5,834 bases of DNA, taken from assembly GCA_002383415.1 (NCBI GenBank), contig DFYU01000049.1, positions 5,134-10,967 of the forward strand, read 5' to 3'. This document shows positions 1 through 5,722 of the stretch, piece by piece. Both the position numbers and the translations under genes were made by a program. How positions within the stretch are numbered: position 1 is the first letter of the stretch; every line of letters starts with the position of its first letter. Under the pieces are notes generated by a model. It was not told the origin of the DNA and made no database searches. It worked only from the letters and a program-made list of their open reading frames with translations. The DNA is from Geobacter sp. UBA4074 (GTDB lineage: Bacteria; Desulfobacterota; Desulfuromonadia; Geobacterales; Pseudopelobacteraceae).

Positions 1-560
1 TCGAGGCCGGCACCTTCATGATCGCGGCAGCCATCACCGGCGGCGACATCAAGATCCACGGCATGAAGCTGGAACACCTGGATGCCCTCTGCTTCAAGCT
101 GCAGGACGCCGGGGTGGAGATCAGCAACAAGGATGGCGTGGTGCGGGTCAAGGGGCCCAAGCGTCCCCAGGCGGTCAACATCAGGACCCGCCCCTATCCC
201 GGCTTCCCGACGGACATGCAGGCCCAGTTCATGACCCTGATGTGCGTGGCGGACGGTGCCAGCGTGATCAGTGAAAACATCTTCGAAAACCGCTTCATGC
301 ACGTCTCGGAGCTGCAACGTTTCGGCGCCGACATCACCGTGGAAGGCAACTCGGCCACGGTCAAAGGGATCAAAAAGCTGTCTGGGGCGCCGGTGATGGC
401 CACCGACCTACGGGCCTCGGCCTCACTGGTACTGGCCGGTCTGGTGGCTGATAACACCACCGAAATCTCACGCATCTATCACCTGGATCGCGGTTATGAG
501 CATATCGAAACCAAATTGTCGGCCCTGGGCGCCGTGATCGAGCGGGTGACCGAGTCATGA
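1..560 (+). CDS. murA: UDP-N-acetylglucosamine 1-carboxyvinyltransferase, C-terminal part (5' end outside window)
   Basis: MurA transfers enolpyruvate from phosphoenolpyruvate to UDP-N-acetylglucosamine in the cytoplasm, the first committed step of peptidoglycan synthesis. The window opens inside the gene. The reading frame is open from the first full codon at position 3, and the reading EAGTFMIAAAITGGD is typical of the family, so the methionine at 18 is internal and not the start. About 185 residues are visible, a little under half of a usual protein of about 420. Conserved landmarks are YPGFPTDMQAQ, whose aspartate (codon 213-215) matches the catalytic Asp305 of E. coli MurA; DLRASASLVLAG, with its arginine at 411-413; and HLDRGYE, with its arginine at 489-491 matching the phosphoenolpyruvate-contacting Arg397. 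The active-site loop Cys/Asp lies upstream, outside the window. The stop codon overlaps the hisG start (ATGA), which argues for co-transcription and translational coupling. Identification is very secure. Confidence 0.97.
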   Translation, partial: EAGTFMIAAAITGGDIKIHGMKLEHLDALCFKLQDAGVEISNKDGVVRVKGPKRPQAVNIRTRPYPGFPTDMQAQFMTLMCVADGASVISENIFENRFMHVSELQRFGADITVEGNSATVKGIKKLSGAPVMATDLRASASLVLAGLVADNTTEISRIYHLDRGYEHIETKLSALGAVIERVTES

Positions 561-1195
561 ACAACACCCTGACCATTGCCATCCCCAAAGGACGCATCCT
601 GGAAGAATCAATCGAACTGTTCGGCAAGATCGGCTTCGACCTGAGCAGCATGCTGGACGACTCCCGCAAGCTGGTATTCGACTATCCCGAGCAGAAGCTG
701 CGTGCCCTGATCGTACGGGCCACCGATGTACCCACCTACGTGGAGTACGGCTGTGCCGACCTGGGGATCGTCGGCAAGGACACCCTGCTGGAGCAGGAGA
801 AGGACCTGTACGAGCCGCTGGACCTGAAGTTCGGCTACTGCCGGATGGTGGTGGCCGAGCCGGCCAACCGTGCCGCAAACGTCGATCCCACTCACTGGTC
901 CCATGTTCGGGTGGCCACCAAGTACCCCACCGTGGCGGAACGGCATTTCAGCGCCCAGGGGGTTCAGGCCGAGATCATCAAACTCTACGGCTCCATCGAG
1001 CTGGGTCCACTGGTGGGTCTGGCCGAACGGATCGTGGACCTGGTCTCCAGCGGTGAGACCCTGCGCCAGAATGGCCTGGTGGAGGTAGAGACCATCGCCG
1101 AGATCACCACCCGGCTGGTGGTGAACCGGGCCTCACTCAAGACCAAACACCAACGGATCCGGGGCATTATCGATGGCCTGGAAAAGATTCTGTAA
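557..1195 (+). CDS. hisG: ATP phosphoribosyltransferase, short (HisG-S) form
   Basis: HisG condenses ATP with phosphoribosyl pyrophosphate to give phosphoribosyl-ATP, the first and normally feedback-controlled step of histidine synthesis. The 212-residue protein starts with the family's IPKGRILEES (residues 9-18). It carries the ATP-phosphoribosyltransferase signature at residues 148-169 (ELGPLVG, then DLVSSGETL), which includes the phosphate-binding loop that holds PRPP. The chain stops about 80 residues short of the long enterobacterial form, so the C-terminal ACT-like histidine-binding domain is absent. Known short-form enzymes depend on HisZ, a histidyl-tRNA-synthetase-like regulatory subunit; none is encoded here. 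The ATG overlaps the murA stop by four bases and is preceded only by a weak purine stretch, so translation is probably coupled to murA. hisD follows after 12 bases. Confidence 0.97.
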   Translation: MNNTLTIAIPKGRILEESIELFGKIGFDLSSMLDDSRKLVFDYPEQKLRALIVRATDVPTYVEYGCADLGIVGKDTLLEQEKDLYEPLDLKFGYCRMVVAEPANRAANVDPTHWSHVRVATKYPTVAERHFSAQGVQAEIIKLYGSIELGPLVGLAERIVDLVSSGETLRQNGLVEVETIAEITTRLVVNRASLKTKHQRIRGIIDGLEKIL

Positions 1196-1200
1196 CGGAG
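1196..1200 (+). promoter_or_regulatory. Ribosome binding site supporting the GTG start of hisD
   Basis: CGGAG directly follows the hisG stop codon and lies seven bases before the GTG at 1208. No ATG is available nearby in this frame: the next in-frame methionine codon is at 1379, which would cut into the conserved N-terminal region. The site therefore supports GTG as the true start. Confidence 0.6.
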
Positions 1201-1207
1201 TAGCCAC

Positions 1208-2506
1208 GTGCTGTTTCTCGACATCAACGACGCAACCTTTGACGATCAGTTTGCCTCCATCCTGGCCCGCGGCGAAGAAACCTCGGCCGAAGTGCTGGAG
1301 ACGGTGCGCGGCATCATCAACGCCGTTCGCCAGCAAGGTGATGCTGCCCTGCTGGAGTACACCAACCGTTTTGACCGAATGGGTCTCAGCGACGCCAGCG
1401 GCCTGGAAGTCACCCAGGCCGAGCTTGACGCAGCCGTCGCAGCCGTGCCGACCGACGACCTGACGGCCCTGCAGCTGGCGGTGGAGCGAGTAGCCCGCTT
1501 CCATGAAAAACAAAAGCAACAGACCTGGCTCTCCACCGAAGAGCCGGACATCCTGCTGGGCCAGAAGGTATCGCCCCTGAACCGGGTCGGCATTTACGTG
1601 CCAGGCGGCAAGGCCAGCTACCCCAGCAGCGTGATTATGAACGCCGTCCCGGCCAAGGTGGCTGGCGTACGGGAAATCGTCATGGTCTGCCCCACACCGG
1701 GCAACGAGATCAACCCGGCTGTGTTGGCTGCAGCCAGGCTGTCCGGCGTGGACCGCATCTTCAAGGTCGGCGGCGCCCAGGCCGTGGCAGCCCTGGCTTA
1801 CGGCACCGCCACGGTACCACGGGTGGACAAGATCACCGGGCCTGGCAACATCTACGTGGCCACGGCCAAGCAATTGGTCTTCGGCGCTGTAGGAATCGAC
1901 ATGATCGCCGGCCCCAGCGAGATTCTGGTGATCAACGACGGCAGTGGCAACCCGGCTCATATCGCTGCCGACCTGCTCTCCCAGGCCGAGCATGATGAAC
2001 TGGCCTCCTCAATCCTGATCACCACCGACCGCAGCTTTGGCCAGGCCGTGGCGACAGAGGTGGAGCAGCAACTGGCTCAGCTCTCACGCGAGTCCATTGC
2101 ACGGGCATCCTGGGATACATTCGGCGCCATCATTGTGGCCGGCTCCCTTGCCGAGGCAGCCGATTTCTCCAACCGGATCGCACCGGAGCACCTGGAGCTG
2201 GCGGTCAGCGACCCGTTTGGCCTGCTGCCGCTGATCGACAATGCCGGTGCCATCTTCATGGGACACTGGACTCCCGAGGCGGCCGGCGACTACCTGGCCG
2301 GCCCCAACCACACCCTGCCCACCGGCGGCACGGCCCGCTTCTTCTCACCGCTCTCGGTGGACGATTTTGTCAAAAAGTCCTCCATCATCAGCTTCTCGGA
2401 GCCAGGTTTGAAACGGCTGGGCAGCCGAATTGTGCAGATTGCCGGCCTGGAAGGGCTTGAGGCCCACGCCAAGTCAGTCAGCATCCGCCTGGGGAATGGA
2501 CAATGA
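1208..2506 (+). CDS. hisD: Histidinol dehydrogenase (GTG start)
   Basis: HisD is a zinc enzyme that oxidises L-histidinol to L-histidinal and then to L-histidine with two NAD+, the last two steps of the pathway. At 432 residues it has the usual full length. The E. coli residues known to bind zinc are all present: Gln259 and His262 in SQAEHDE, Asp361 in GDYLAGPNHTLPT, and His420 in GLEAHAKS. The catalytic pair is Glu327-His328 in RIAPEHLEL. The GPGN stretch at 211-214 and AGPSE at 234-238 belong to the family signature. Translation starts at GTG with a short Shine-Dalgarno sequence seven bases upstream. The last codons overlap hisC by four bases (ATGA), so hisD and hisC are probably translationally coupled. 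No truncation or missing key residue is seen. Confidence 0.98.
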   Translation: MLFLDINDATFDDQFASILARGEETSAEVLETVRGIINAVRQQGDAALLEYTNRFDRMGLSDASGLEVTQAELDAAVAAVPTDDLTALQLAVERVARFHEKQKQQTWLSTEEPDILLGQKVSPLNRVGIYVPGGKASYPSSVIMNAVPAKVAGVREIVMVCPTPGNEINPAVLAAARLSGVDRIFKVGGAQAVAALAYGTATVPRVDKITGPGNIYVATAKQLVFGAVGIDMIAGPSEILVINDGSGNPAHIAADLLSQAEHDELASSILITTDRSFGQAVATEVEQQLAQLSRESIARASWDTFGAIIVAGSLAEAADFSNRIAPEHLELAVSDPFGLLPLIDNAGAIFMGHWTPEAAGDYLAGPNHTLPTGGTARFFSPLSVDDFVKKSSIISFSEPGLKRLGSRIVQIAGLEGLEAHAKSVSIRLGNGQ

Positions 2507-3555
2507 TACCTCTGCGGTCAAACATCCGTGAGATGGCCGGCTACGTGCCCGGCTACCAACCGCCGGATATCGCCTCCTGGATCAAGCTGAATACCAACGA
2601 AAATCCTTATCCGCCCTCGCCCAAGGTGCGAGAGGCGATCCTGGGCGAACTGGGTGACGACGCCGCCTCGTTGCGCACCTACCCCAGCGCTTCCAGTGCG
2701 CTTTTGCGACAGGCGGCCGGTGAGCTGTACGGTTTCGACCCCTCCTGGATCATCATGGCCAACGGCTCCGATGAGGTGCTGAACAATCTGATCCGCGCCT
2801 TTGCGGCTGAGGGAGAGGAGATCGCCTTTATACACCCTTCCTACTCCTACTACGCCACCCTGGCTGAGATTCAGGGGGCCCGGGTGCGCACCTTCGGCCT
2901 GACCGATGACTGCCGGATCAGCGACTTCCCGCAACGCTATGCCGGCAAGCTGTTGTTCCTGACCTCACCCAACGCCCCGCTGGGGTTTGCCTTCCCGCTG
3001 GACTACATCAAAGAGCTGGCCAGCCGCTGTGACGGCATGCTGGTGGTGGATGAGGCCTATGCCGACTTTGCCGAAACAAACGCCCTCGATCTGGTGCGGC
3101 GCTTTGATAACGTGGTCATCACCCGCACCCTGTCCAAGAGTTATGCCCTGGCCGGTATGCGGCTGGGACTGGCCATTGCCCGGCCCGAGGTGATTGCTGC
3201 TCTGGACAAGATCCGCGACCACTACAACCTGGATCGTCTGGCCCAGGCCGCCTGTCTGGCGGCATTGCAGGATCAGACCTACTTCCGACAGCGCTGCGAG
3301 CAGGTGCGGGAGACGCGGGAATTTTTCACCAACGAGTTGCGAAAATTACAGTATCAGGTACTCTCCTCCCAAGGTAACTTCGTTTTTGCCACGCCGCCCG
3401 ATCGTAACGGACGGCGTATCTATGACGGCCTCTATCAGCGCAAGATACTGGTACGCCATTTCAGCGATCCCCTGCTGGCCCATGGTCTGCGGATTTCAAT
3501 CGGCACCCGGCAGCAGATGGAACAAACCCTGAGCGCCCTCAGGGACATTGGTTAG
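2503..3555 (+). CDS. hisC: Histidinol-phosphate aminotransferase
   Basis: HisC is a pyridoxal-phosphate enzyme (fold type I) that converts imidazole-acetol phosphate and glutamate to histidinol phosphate and 2-oxoglutarate. The 350-residue protein is of normal length. The N-terminal KLNTNENPYPPSP motif is typical of HisC. Asn157 in SPNAPLG, Asp183 and Tyr186 in VVDEAYADF, and the Schiff-base lysine Lys212 in TLSKSYALAGMRLG form the cofactor site. Arg330 in GLRISIGT is the expected substrate-carboxylate arginine. The usual PNNPTG or PNAPTG motif reads PNAPLG here, which leaves the cofactor-binding asparagine intact. The ATG overlaps the hisD stop; GGGG at 2491-2494 is a possible weak ribosome site. 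A 42-base gap separates it from the next gene. Related aminotransferases with other substrates exist, but the his-operon position settles the assignment. Confidence 0.96.
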   Translation: MIPLRSNIREMAGYVPGYQPPDIASWIKLNTNENPYPPSPKVREAILGELGDDAASLRTYPSASSALLRQAAGELYGFDPSWIIMANGSDEVLNNLIRAFAAEGEEIAFIHPSYSYYATLAEIQGARVRTFGLTDDCRISDFPQRYAGKLLFLTSPNAPLGFAFPLDYIKELASRCDGMLVVDEAYADFAETNALDLVRRFDNVVITRTLSKSYALAGMRLGLAIARPEVIAALDKIRDHYNLDRLAQAACLAALQDQTYFRQRCEQVRETREFFTNELRKLQYQVLSSQGNFVFATPPDRNGRRIYDGLYQRKILVRHFSDPLLAHGLRISIGTRQQMEQTLSALRDIG

Positions 3556-3584
3556 GGGCCGGTCACCGAAGACGCACGGCCCGC

Positions 3585-3591
3585 AAGGAGG
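3585..3591 (+). promoter_or_regulatory. Strong ribosome binding site of the four-cysteine protein gene
   Basis: AAGGAGG lies six bases before the ATG at 3598 and is the best Shine-Dalgarno match within the his operon. It fixes the start and shows that this unrecognised gene is meant to be translated independently, not only by coupling to hisC. Confidence 0.8.
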
Positions 3592-3597
3592 AGCAGC

Positions 3598-4011
3598 ATG
3601 CAGTTGAGTGAATTGCACGAAAAGTGTCACCAATGCAGCTTCAACTACTCGCGGATCGATACCGAGGCATGGGGACGCTTCAGCTCCAAACGGATCATGT
3701 GCCCAATCTGCGGCTGGACGGTCTACGAAGAACACCGCTGGGAAGAGGATGGCTCTACCACCCTGATGAAACGCAACGAGGCGCAAGGCTTCGGCGCCTA
3801 CCGGCTGATTCCGCCCGGCGGCTACACCGGCTACAACGCCTTCCACTCAGAACCGAGCCCTGAGGTGCTGAGCCATATCAAGGAATTGCTCGTCGACAAG
3901 GGCTGGAAAGGGTACCTCTCGCTGTGGGATGTAAAAGAGCGCAAGGCCTACCTGGTGCAGGGGCACCCCTTGCAAAAATTTGACATCAACGGCAATAACG
4001 GCAGCAAATAA
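3598..4011 (+). CDS. Unrecognised 137-residue protein with two CxxC pairs (putative zinc ribbon) inside the his operon
   Basis: I do not recognise a named family. The protein has two cysteine pairs, C10-H-Q-C13 and C35-P-I-C38-G, 21 residues apart. This spacing suits a small zinc-ribbon or rubredoxin-like metal knuckle. The rest is rich in aromatics and glycine (for example GAYRLIPPGGYTGYNAFH at about residues 66-83). It is followed by a likely helix (PEVLSHIKELLVDKG) and a probable beta-rich end (YLSLWDVKERKAYLVQGH). No signal peptide or membrane segment is seen, so it is probably cytoplasmic. A strong AAGGAGG site, base composition like its neighbours and a position 42 bases after hisC and 21 before hisB all argue for a real, co-transcribed gene. 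A role linked to histidine synthesis is only inferred from position. Metal binding is inferred from the cysteines. Confidence 0.88.
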   Translation: MQLSELHEKCHQCSFNYSRIDTEAWGRFSSKRIMCPICGWTVYEEHRWEEDGSTTLMKRNEAQGFGAYRLIPPGGYTGYNAFHSEPSPEVLSHIKELLVDKGWKGYLSLWDVKERKAYLVQGHPLQKFDINGNNGSK

Positions 4012-4016
4012 GGCAA

Positions 4017-4022
4017 CAGGAG
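4017..4022 (+). promoter_or_regulatory. Ribosome binding site of hisB
   Basis: CAGGAG lies in the 21-base gap after the preceding stop codon, ten bases before the ATG at 4033. The spacing is slightly long but workable, and the site supports that ATG as the hisB start. Confidence 0.55.
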
Positions 4023-4032
4023 TTGATCTATC

Positions 4033-4620
4033 ATGACACGCAGCGCAGAGATCGAACGCAGCACCGACGAGACCCGTATCAAGCTCAGCCTGAATCTGGA
4101 TGGCAGCGGCAAGACGGCCATTAGCAGCTCGGTCGCGTTTTTGGACCACATGCTGAACCTGTTCGCCCGCCACGGACTGTTTGACCTGGTGGTTGAGGCC
4201 AACGGCGACATCGACATCGACTTCCACCACACGGTGGAGGATATCGGTATCGTGCTCGGCACAGCGGTACGACAGGCACTGGGCGACAAACAGGGTATCC
4301 GGCGCTACGGCTTCGCGCGGGTACCGATGGATGAAACCCTGGCTGAGGTCACCCTGGACATTTCCGGCCGGCCGTACCTGGTCTACCAGGTGGAGCTGCC
4401 CAAGGTAAAGGTGGGGAATTTCGACACCGAACTGGCCCGTGAGTTTTTCCAGGCCTTCAGCAACAACTGCGGCTGCAACCTGCATATCAGCCTGCTATAC
4501 GGTGACAACGTACACCACATTATCGAAGCCTGCTTCAAGGCCTTTGCCCGTGCCCTCGATGAGGCCACACGCCTTGATCAACGGGTAAGCGGCGTACTGT
4601 CAACCAAAGGCGTGCTGTAG
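4033..4620 (+). CDS. hisB: Imidazoleglycerol-phosphate dehydratase (monofunctional)
   Basis: HisB dehydrates imidazole-glycerol phosphate to imidazole-acetol phosphate, the substrate of HisC. The 195-residue chain matches the stand-alone enzyme; the histidinol-phosphate phosphatase domain fused in enterobacteria is absent. The protein begins with R-x-T-x-E-T-like residues (STDETRIKLSLNLDGSG). It contains LDHMLNLFARHG (residues 37-48) and the two manganese-binding signatures: FHHTVEDIG, with His65, His66 and Glu69, and GDNVHHIIEA, with His161, His162 and Glu165. These duplicated HHxxE motifs are diagnostic of the family, which assembles into a 24-subunit particle with metal sites shared between subunits. 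Two cysteines, Cys146 and Cys148 (NNCGCNLH), sit in a stretch that I remember as usually lacking them. hisB is the last gene before a strong terminator. Confidence 0.97.
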   Translation: MTRSAEIERSTDETRIKLSLNLDGSGKTAISSSVAFLDHMLNLFARHGLFDLVVEANGDIDIDFHHTVEDIGIVLGTAVRQALGDKQGIRRYGFARVPMDETLAEVTLDISGRPYLVYQVELPKVKVGNFDTELAREFFQAFSNNCGCNLHISLLYGDNVHHIIEACFKAFARALDEATRLDQRVSGVLSTKGVL

Positions 4621-4637
4621 GCACCATTCCCAACCAC

Positions 4638-4670
4638 AAAAAAGGGCGGCCCGAATGGCCGCCCTTTTTT
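4638..4670. terminator. Bidirectional Rho-independent terminator between hisB and the lipoprotein gene
   Basis: A perfect 8-base-pair all-GC stem (GGGCGGCC at 4644-4651 with GGCCGCCC at 4657-4664) closes a five-base loop. It is flanked by six A (4638-4643) and six T (4665-4670), which can extend the stem to 14 pairs. The T run serves rightward transcription from hisB, and the A run, read on the other strand, serves the leftward lipoprotein gene ending at 4696. It sits 17 bases after the hisB stop, in a 75-base convergent gap. Confidence 0.93.
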
Positions 4671-4695
4671 CATGTGTCACACAACATCAGTAGCG

Positions 4696-5511
4696 CTATT
4701 TCAGCTCCTTCAACAGCACCCGCGCCCGCTTGGCTTCCTCACTCTTGGGATACTCCTGCACCAGCTTGCCGAGTACGTAGCGGCTGCTCTTGATGTCTTG
4801 CAATGCCTTGAAGGCCAAGGCCTGCTTCAACATGGCTGAGGGCGCCTTTTCTTTTTTAGGGAACTGCTTGATCACCTCCTGAAACTCCAGGATGGCCTGC
4901 TCGTAATTTTTTTCACTATAAAAACTCTCACCGATCCAATAGCGGGCGTTTGCAACCAGCTCATGCTGCGGCTGCTGATCGATGAAGGCGGTCAACTGGG
5001 TACGGGCAGTCGGCATATCACCGGCCTTAAACGACTCAAGCCCCTTTTGATACAGCGTATCTGACCGGGTGGTGTCGGTGACGGCGGTCGCCTGGACCCC
5101 CTCCTGCAGCTTTTTGTTCAACTCGTCCACGGCTGCCTGCAACTTGACGATCCGGTCCTCGATCGCAACAATACGGCGATCAACATCCTCCCGGTAACGA
5201 ACCAGTTGATCGGCCGACTTCTTGGTGCCGACGCCAAAATCATCAACCTTACCGGCCAAGGCCTGCATCTCGGTCCGCGTGCCATCAAGCGAGGCCTGCA
5301 GATCCGCGTCTGACTTGCGCAAGGCAGCAAACTCATCCTTGAGGCCCTTCTCCCCTTCACGTGCCGTAGACAGATCTTTTTCCAAAGAATAGATACGGGT
5401 TTTAGTCTCGTCCACGTCGCGACGGACCGCATCGACCGCCCCTCTTGAAGCGCAGCCGCTCAGCAACGTGACCACTAGTCCTGCCACGGCAGCAGTGTAT
5501 GCCAGCTTCAT
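4696..5511 (-). CDS. CpoB/YbgF-like outer-membrane lipoprotein with coiled coil and TPR repeats
   Basis: The 271-residue protein starts with a lipoprotein signal peptide: a positively charged start, a hydrophobic core, and the lipobox LLSGC with the lipidated cysteine at residue 20. Residue +2 is alanine, not aspartate, which fits outer-membrane sorting. Residues about 25-137 are charged and heptad-like, with no proline, and predict a long coiled coil. Residues about 151-260 form three tetratricopeptide-type repeats (starting near DTLYQKGLESFKAGD, ANARYWIGESFYSEKNY and APSAMLKQALAFKALQD). This order matches CpoB/YbgF, a periplasmic helper of the Tol-Pal system that coordinates outer-membrane constriction with peptidoglycan synthesis in E. 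coli. No tol or pal gene is visible here, and TPR domains of this type also occur in BamD-like proteins, so the exact role is inferred. The start is supported by a GAGGGGGCAGG stretch upstream and by its own promoter. Confidence 0.88.
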   Translation of the reverse strand: MKLAYTAAVAGLVVTLLSGCASRGAVDAVRRDVDETKTRIYSLEKDLSTAREGEKGLKDEFAALRKSDADLQASLDGTRTEMQALAGKVDDFGVGTKKSADQLVRYREDVDRRIVAIEDRIVKLQAAVDELNKKLQEGVQATAVTDTTRSDTLYQKGLESFKAGDMPTARTQLTAFIDQQPQHELVANARYWIGESFYSEKNYEQAILEFQEVIKQFPKKEKAPSAMLKQALAFKALQDIKSSRYVLGKLVQEYPKSEEAKRARVLLKELK

Positions 5512-5557
5512 GATCCTGCCCCCTCTATGCGTTAATTACTTCCGTGTATTCGTTGTA

Positions 5558-5587
5558 TTTATAGCATGCAGCTGCTGGTGGTGACAA
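5558..5587 (-). promoter_or_regulatory. Predicted sigma-70-type promoter of the lipoprotein gene
   Basis: Read leftward, TTGTCA (5587-5582) is followed after 18 bases by TATAAA (5563-5558), each one mismatch from consensus. The -10 is preceded by TGC, giving an extended -10 element (TGnTATAAA). Transcription would begin near 5550, leaving a leader of about 40 bases before the ATG at 5511. A GCAGCTGC palindrome lies inside the spacer, where a bound regulator could block the polymerase. This is a pattern match only. Confidence 0.6.
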
Positions 5588-5615
5588 GCAGGCAGAGCAC
5601 GACTTACGCAGCTGC
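5568..5615. repeat. Two copies of the palindrome GCAGCTGC, 40 bases apart
   Basis: Identical 8-base palindromes occur at 5568-5575 and 5608-5615 in the divergent intergenic region. The first lies between the -35 and -10 of the leftward promoter, and the second is 11 bases upstream of the rightward TTGACA. The 40-base distance is close to four helical turns, so both would face nearly the same side of the DNA. This arrangement could be a paired operator, but GC-rich palindromes of this length also arise by chance. Confidence 0.35.
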
Positions 5616-5626
5616 CGATTTTTCAA

Positions 5627-5656
5627 TTGACAAGGCAGCAGGATTCTTTTAACAAT
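5627..5656 (+). promoter_or_regulatory. Possible promoter of the pyrophosphatase gene
   Basis: A perfect TTGACA lies at 5627-5632. The best -10 candidate at allowed spacing is AACAAT (5651-5656, 18-base spacer), with four of six consensus bases. The surrounding stretch is markedly more AT-rich than the genes. Transcription would start near 5663, about 60 bases before the ATG. The -35 is strong and the -10 weak, so activation by a regulator is possible. Confidence 0.4.
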
Positions 5657-5709
5657 TTTTCGTTTAAAGCCTCAGACTTTTCGATGTCTCTGGTGCGTTA
5701 TTACCCCAC

Positions 5710-5715
5710 AGGAGG
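5710..5715 (+). promoter_or_regulatory. Ribosome binding site of the pyrophosphatase gene
   Basis: AGGAGG lies seven bases before the ATG at 5723. It is a near-ideal site that fixes the start of the gene running off the window. Confidence 0.8.
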
Positions 5716-5722
5716 ATTTGGT

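Noticed and set aside
1133..1993. Long leftward open frame of 286 codons opposite hisD
   Set aside because: It lies wholly antisense to hisG/hisD, which have intact catalytic motifs. Its translation is low-complexity, rich in Gly, Ala, His and Gln, and has no recognisable domain, as expected from the shadow of a GC-rich gene.
3624..3863. Second rightward frame inside the four-cysteine gene
   Set aside because: It overlaps the frame that has the strong ribosome site and cysteine pairs. Its arginine- and leucine-rich translation looks like an out-of-frame reading of GC-rich coding DNA.
3847..4485. Leftward open frame of 212 codons opposite the four-cysteine gene and hisB
   Set aside because: It is antisense to two well-supported genes and has no convincing ribosome site or family resemblance. 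It is a shadow frame.
5674..5690. Possible small hairpin (AGAC ... GTCT) in the hppA leader, considered as a riboswitch or leader element
   Set aside because: The stem is only four base pairs with a loop of about eight bases. The leader of about 60 bases is too short and unstructured to support a known riboswitch.
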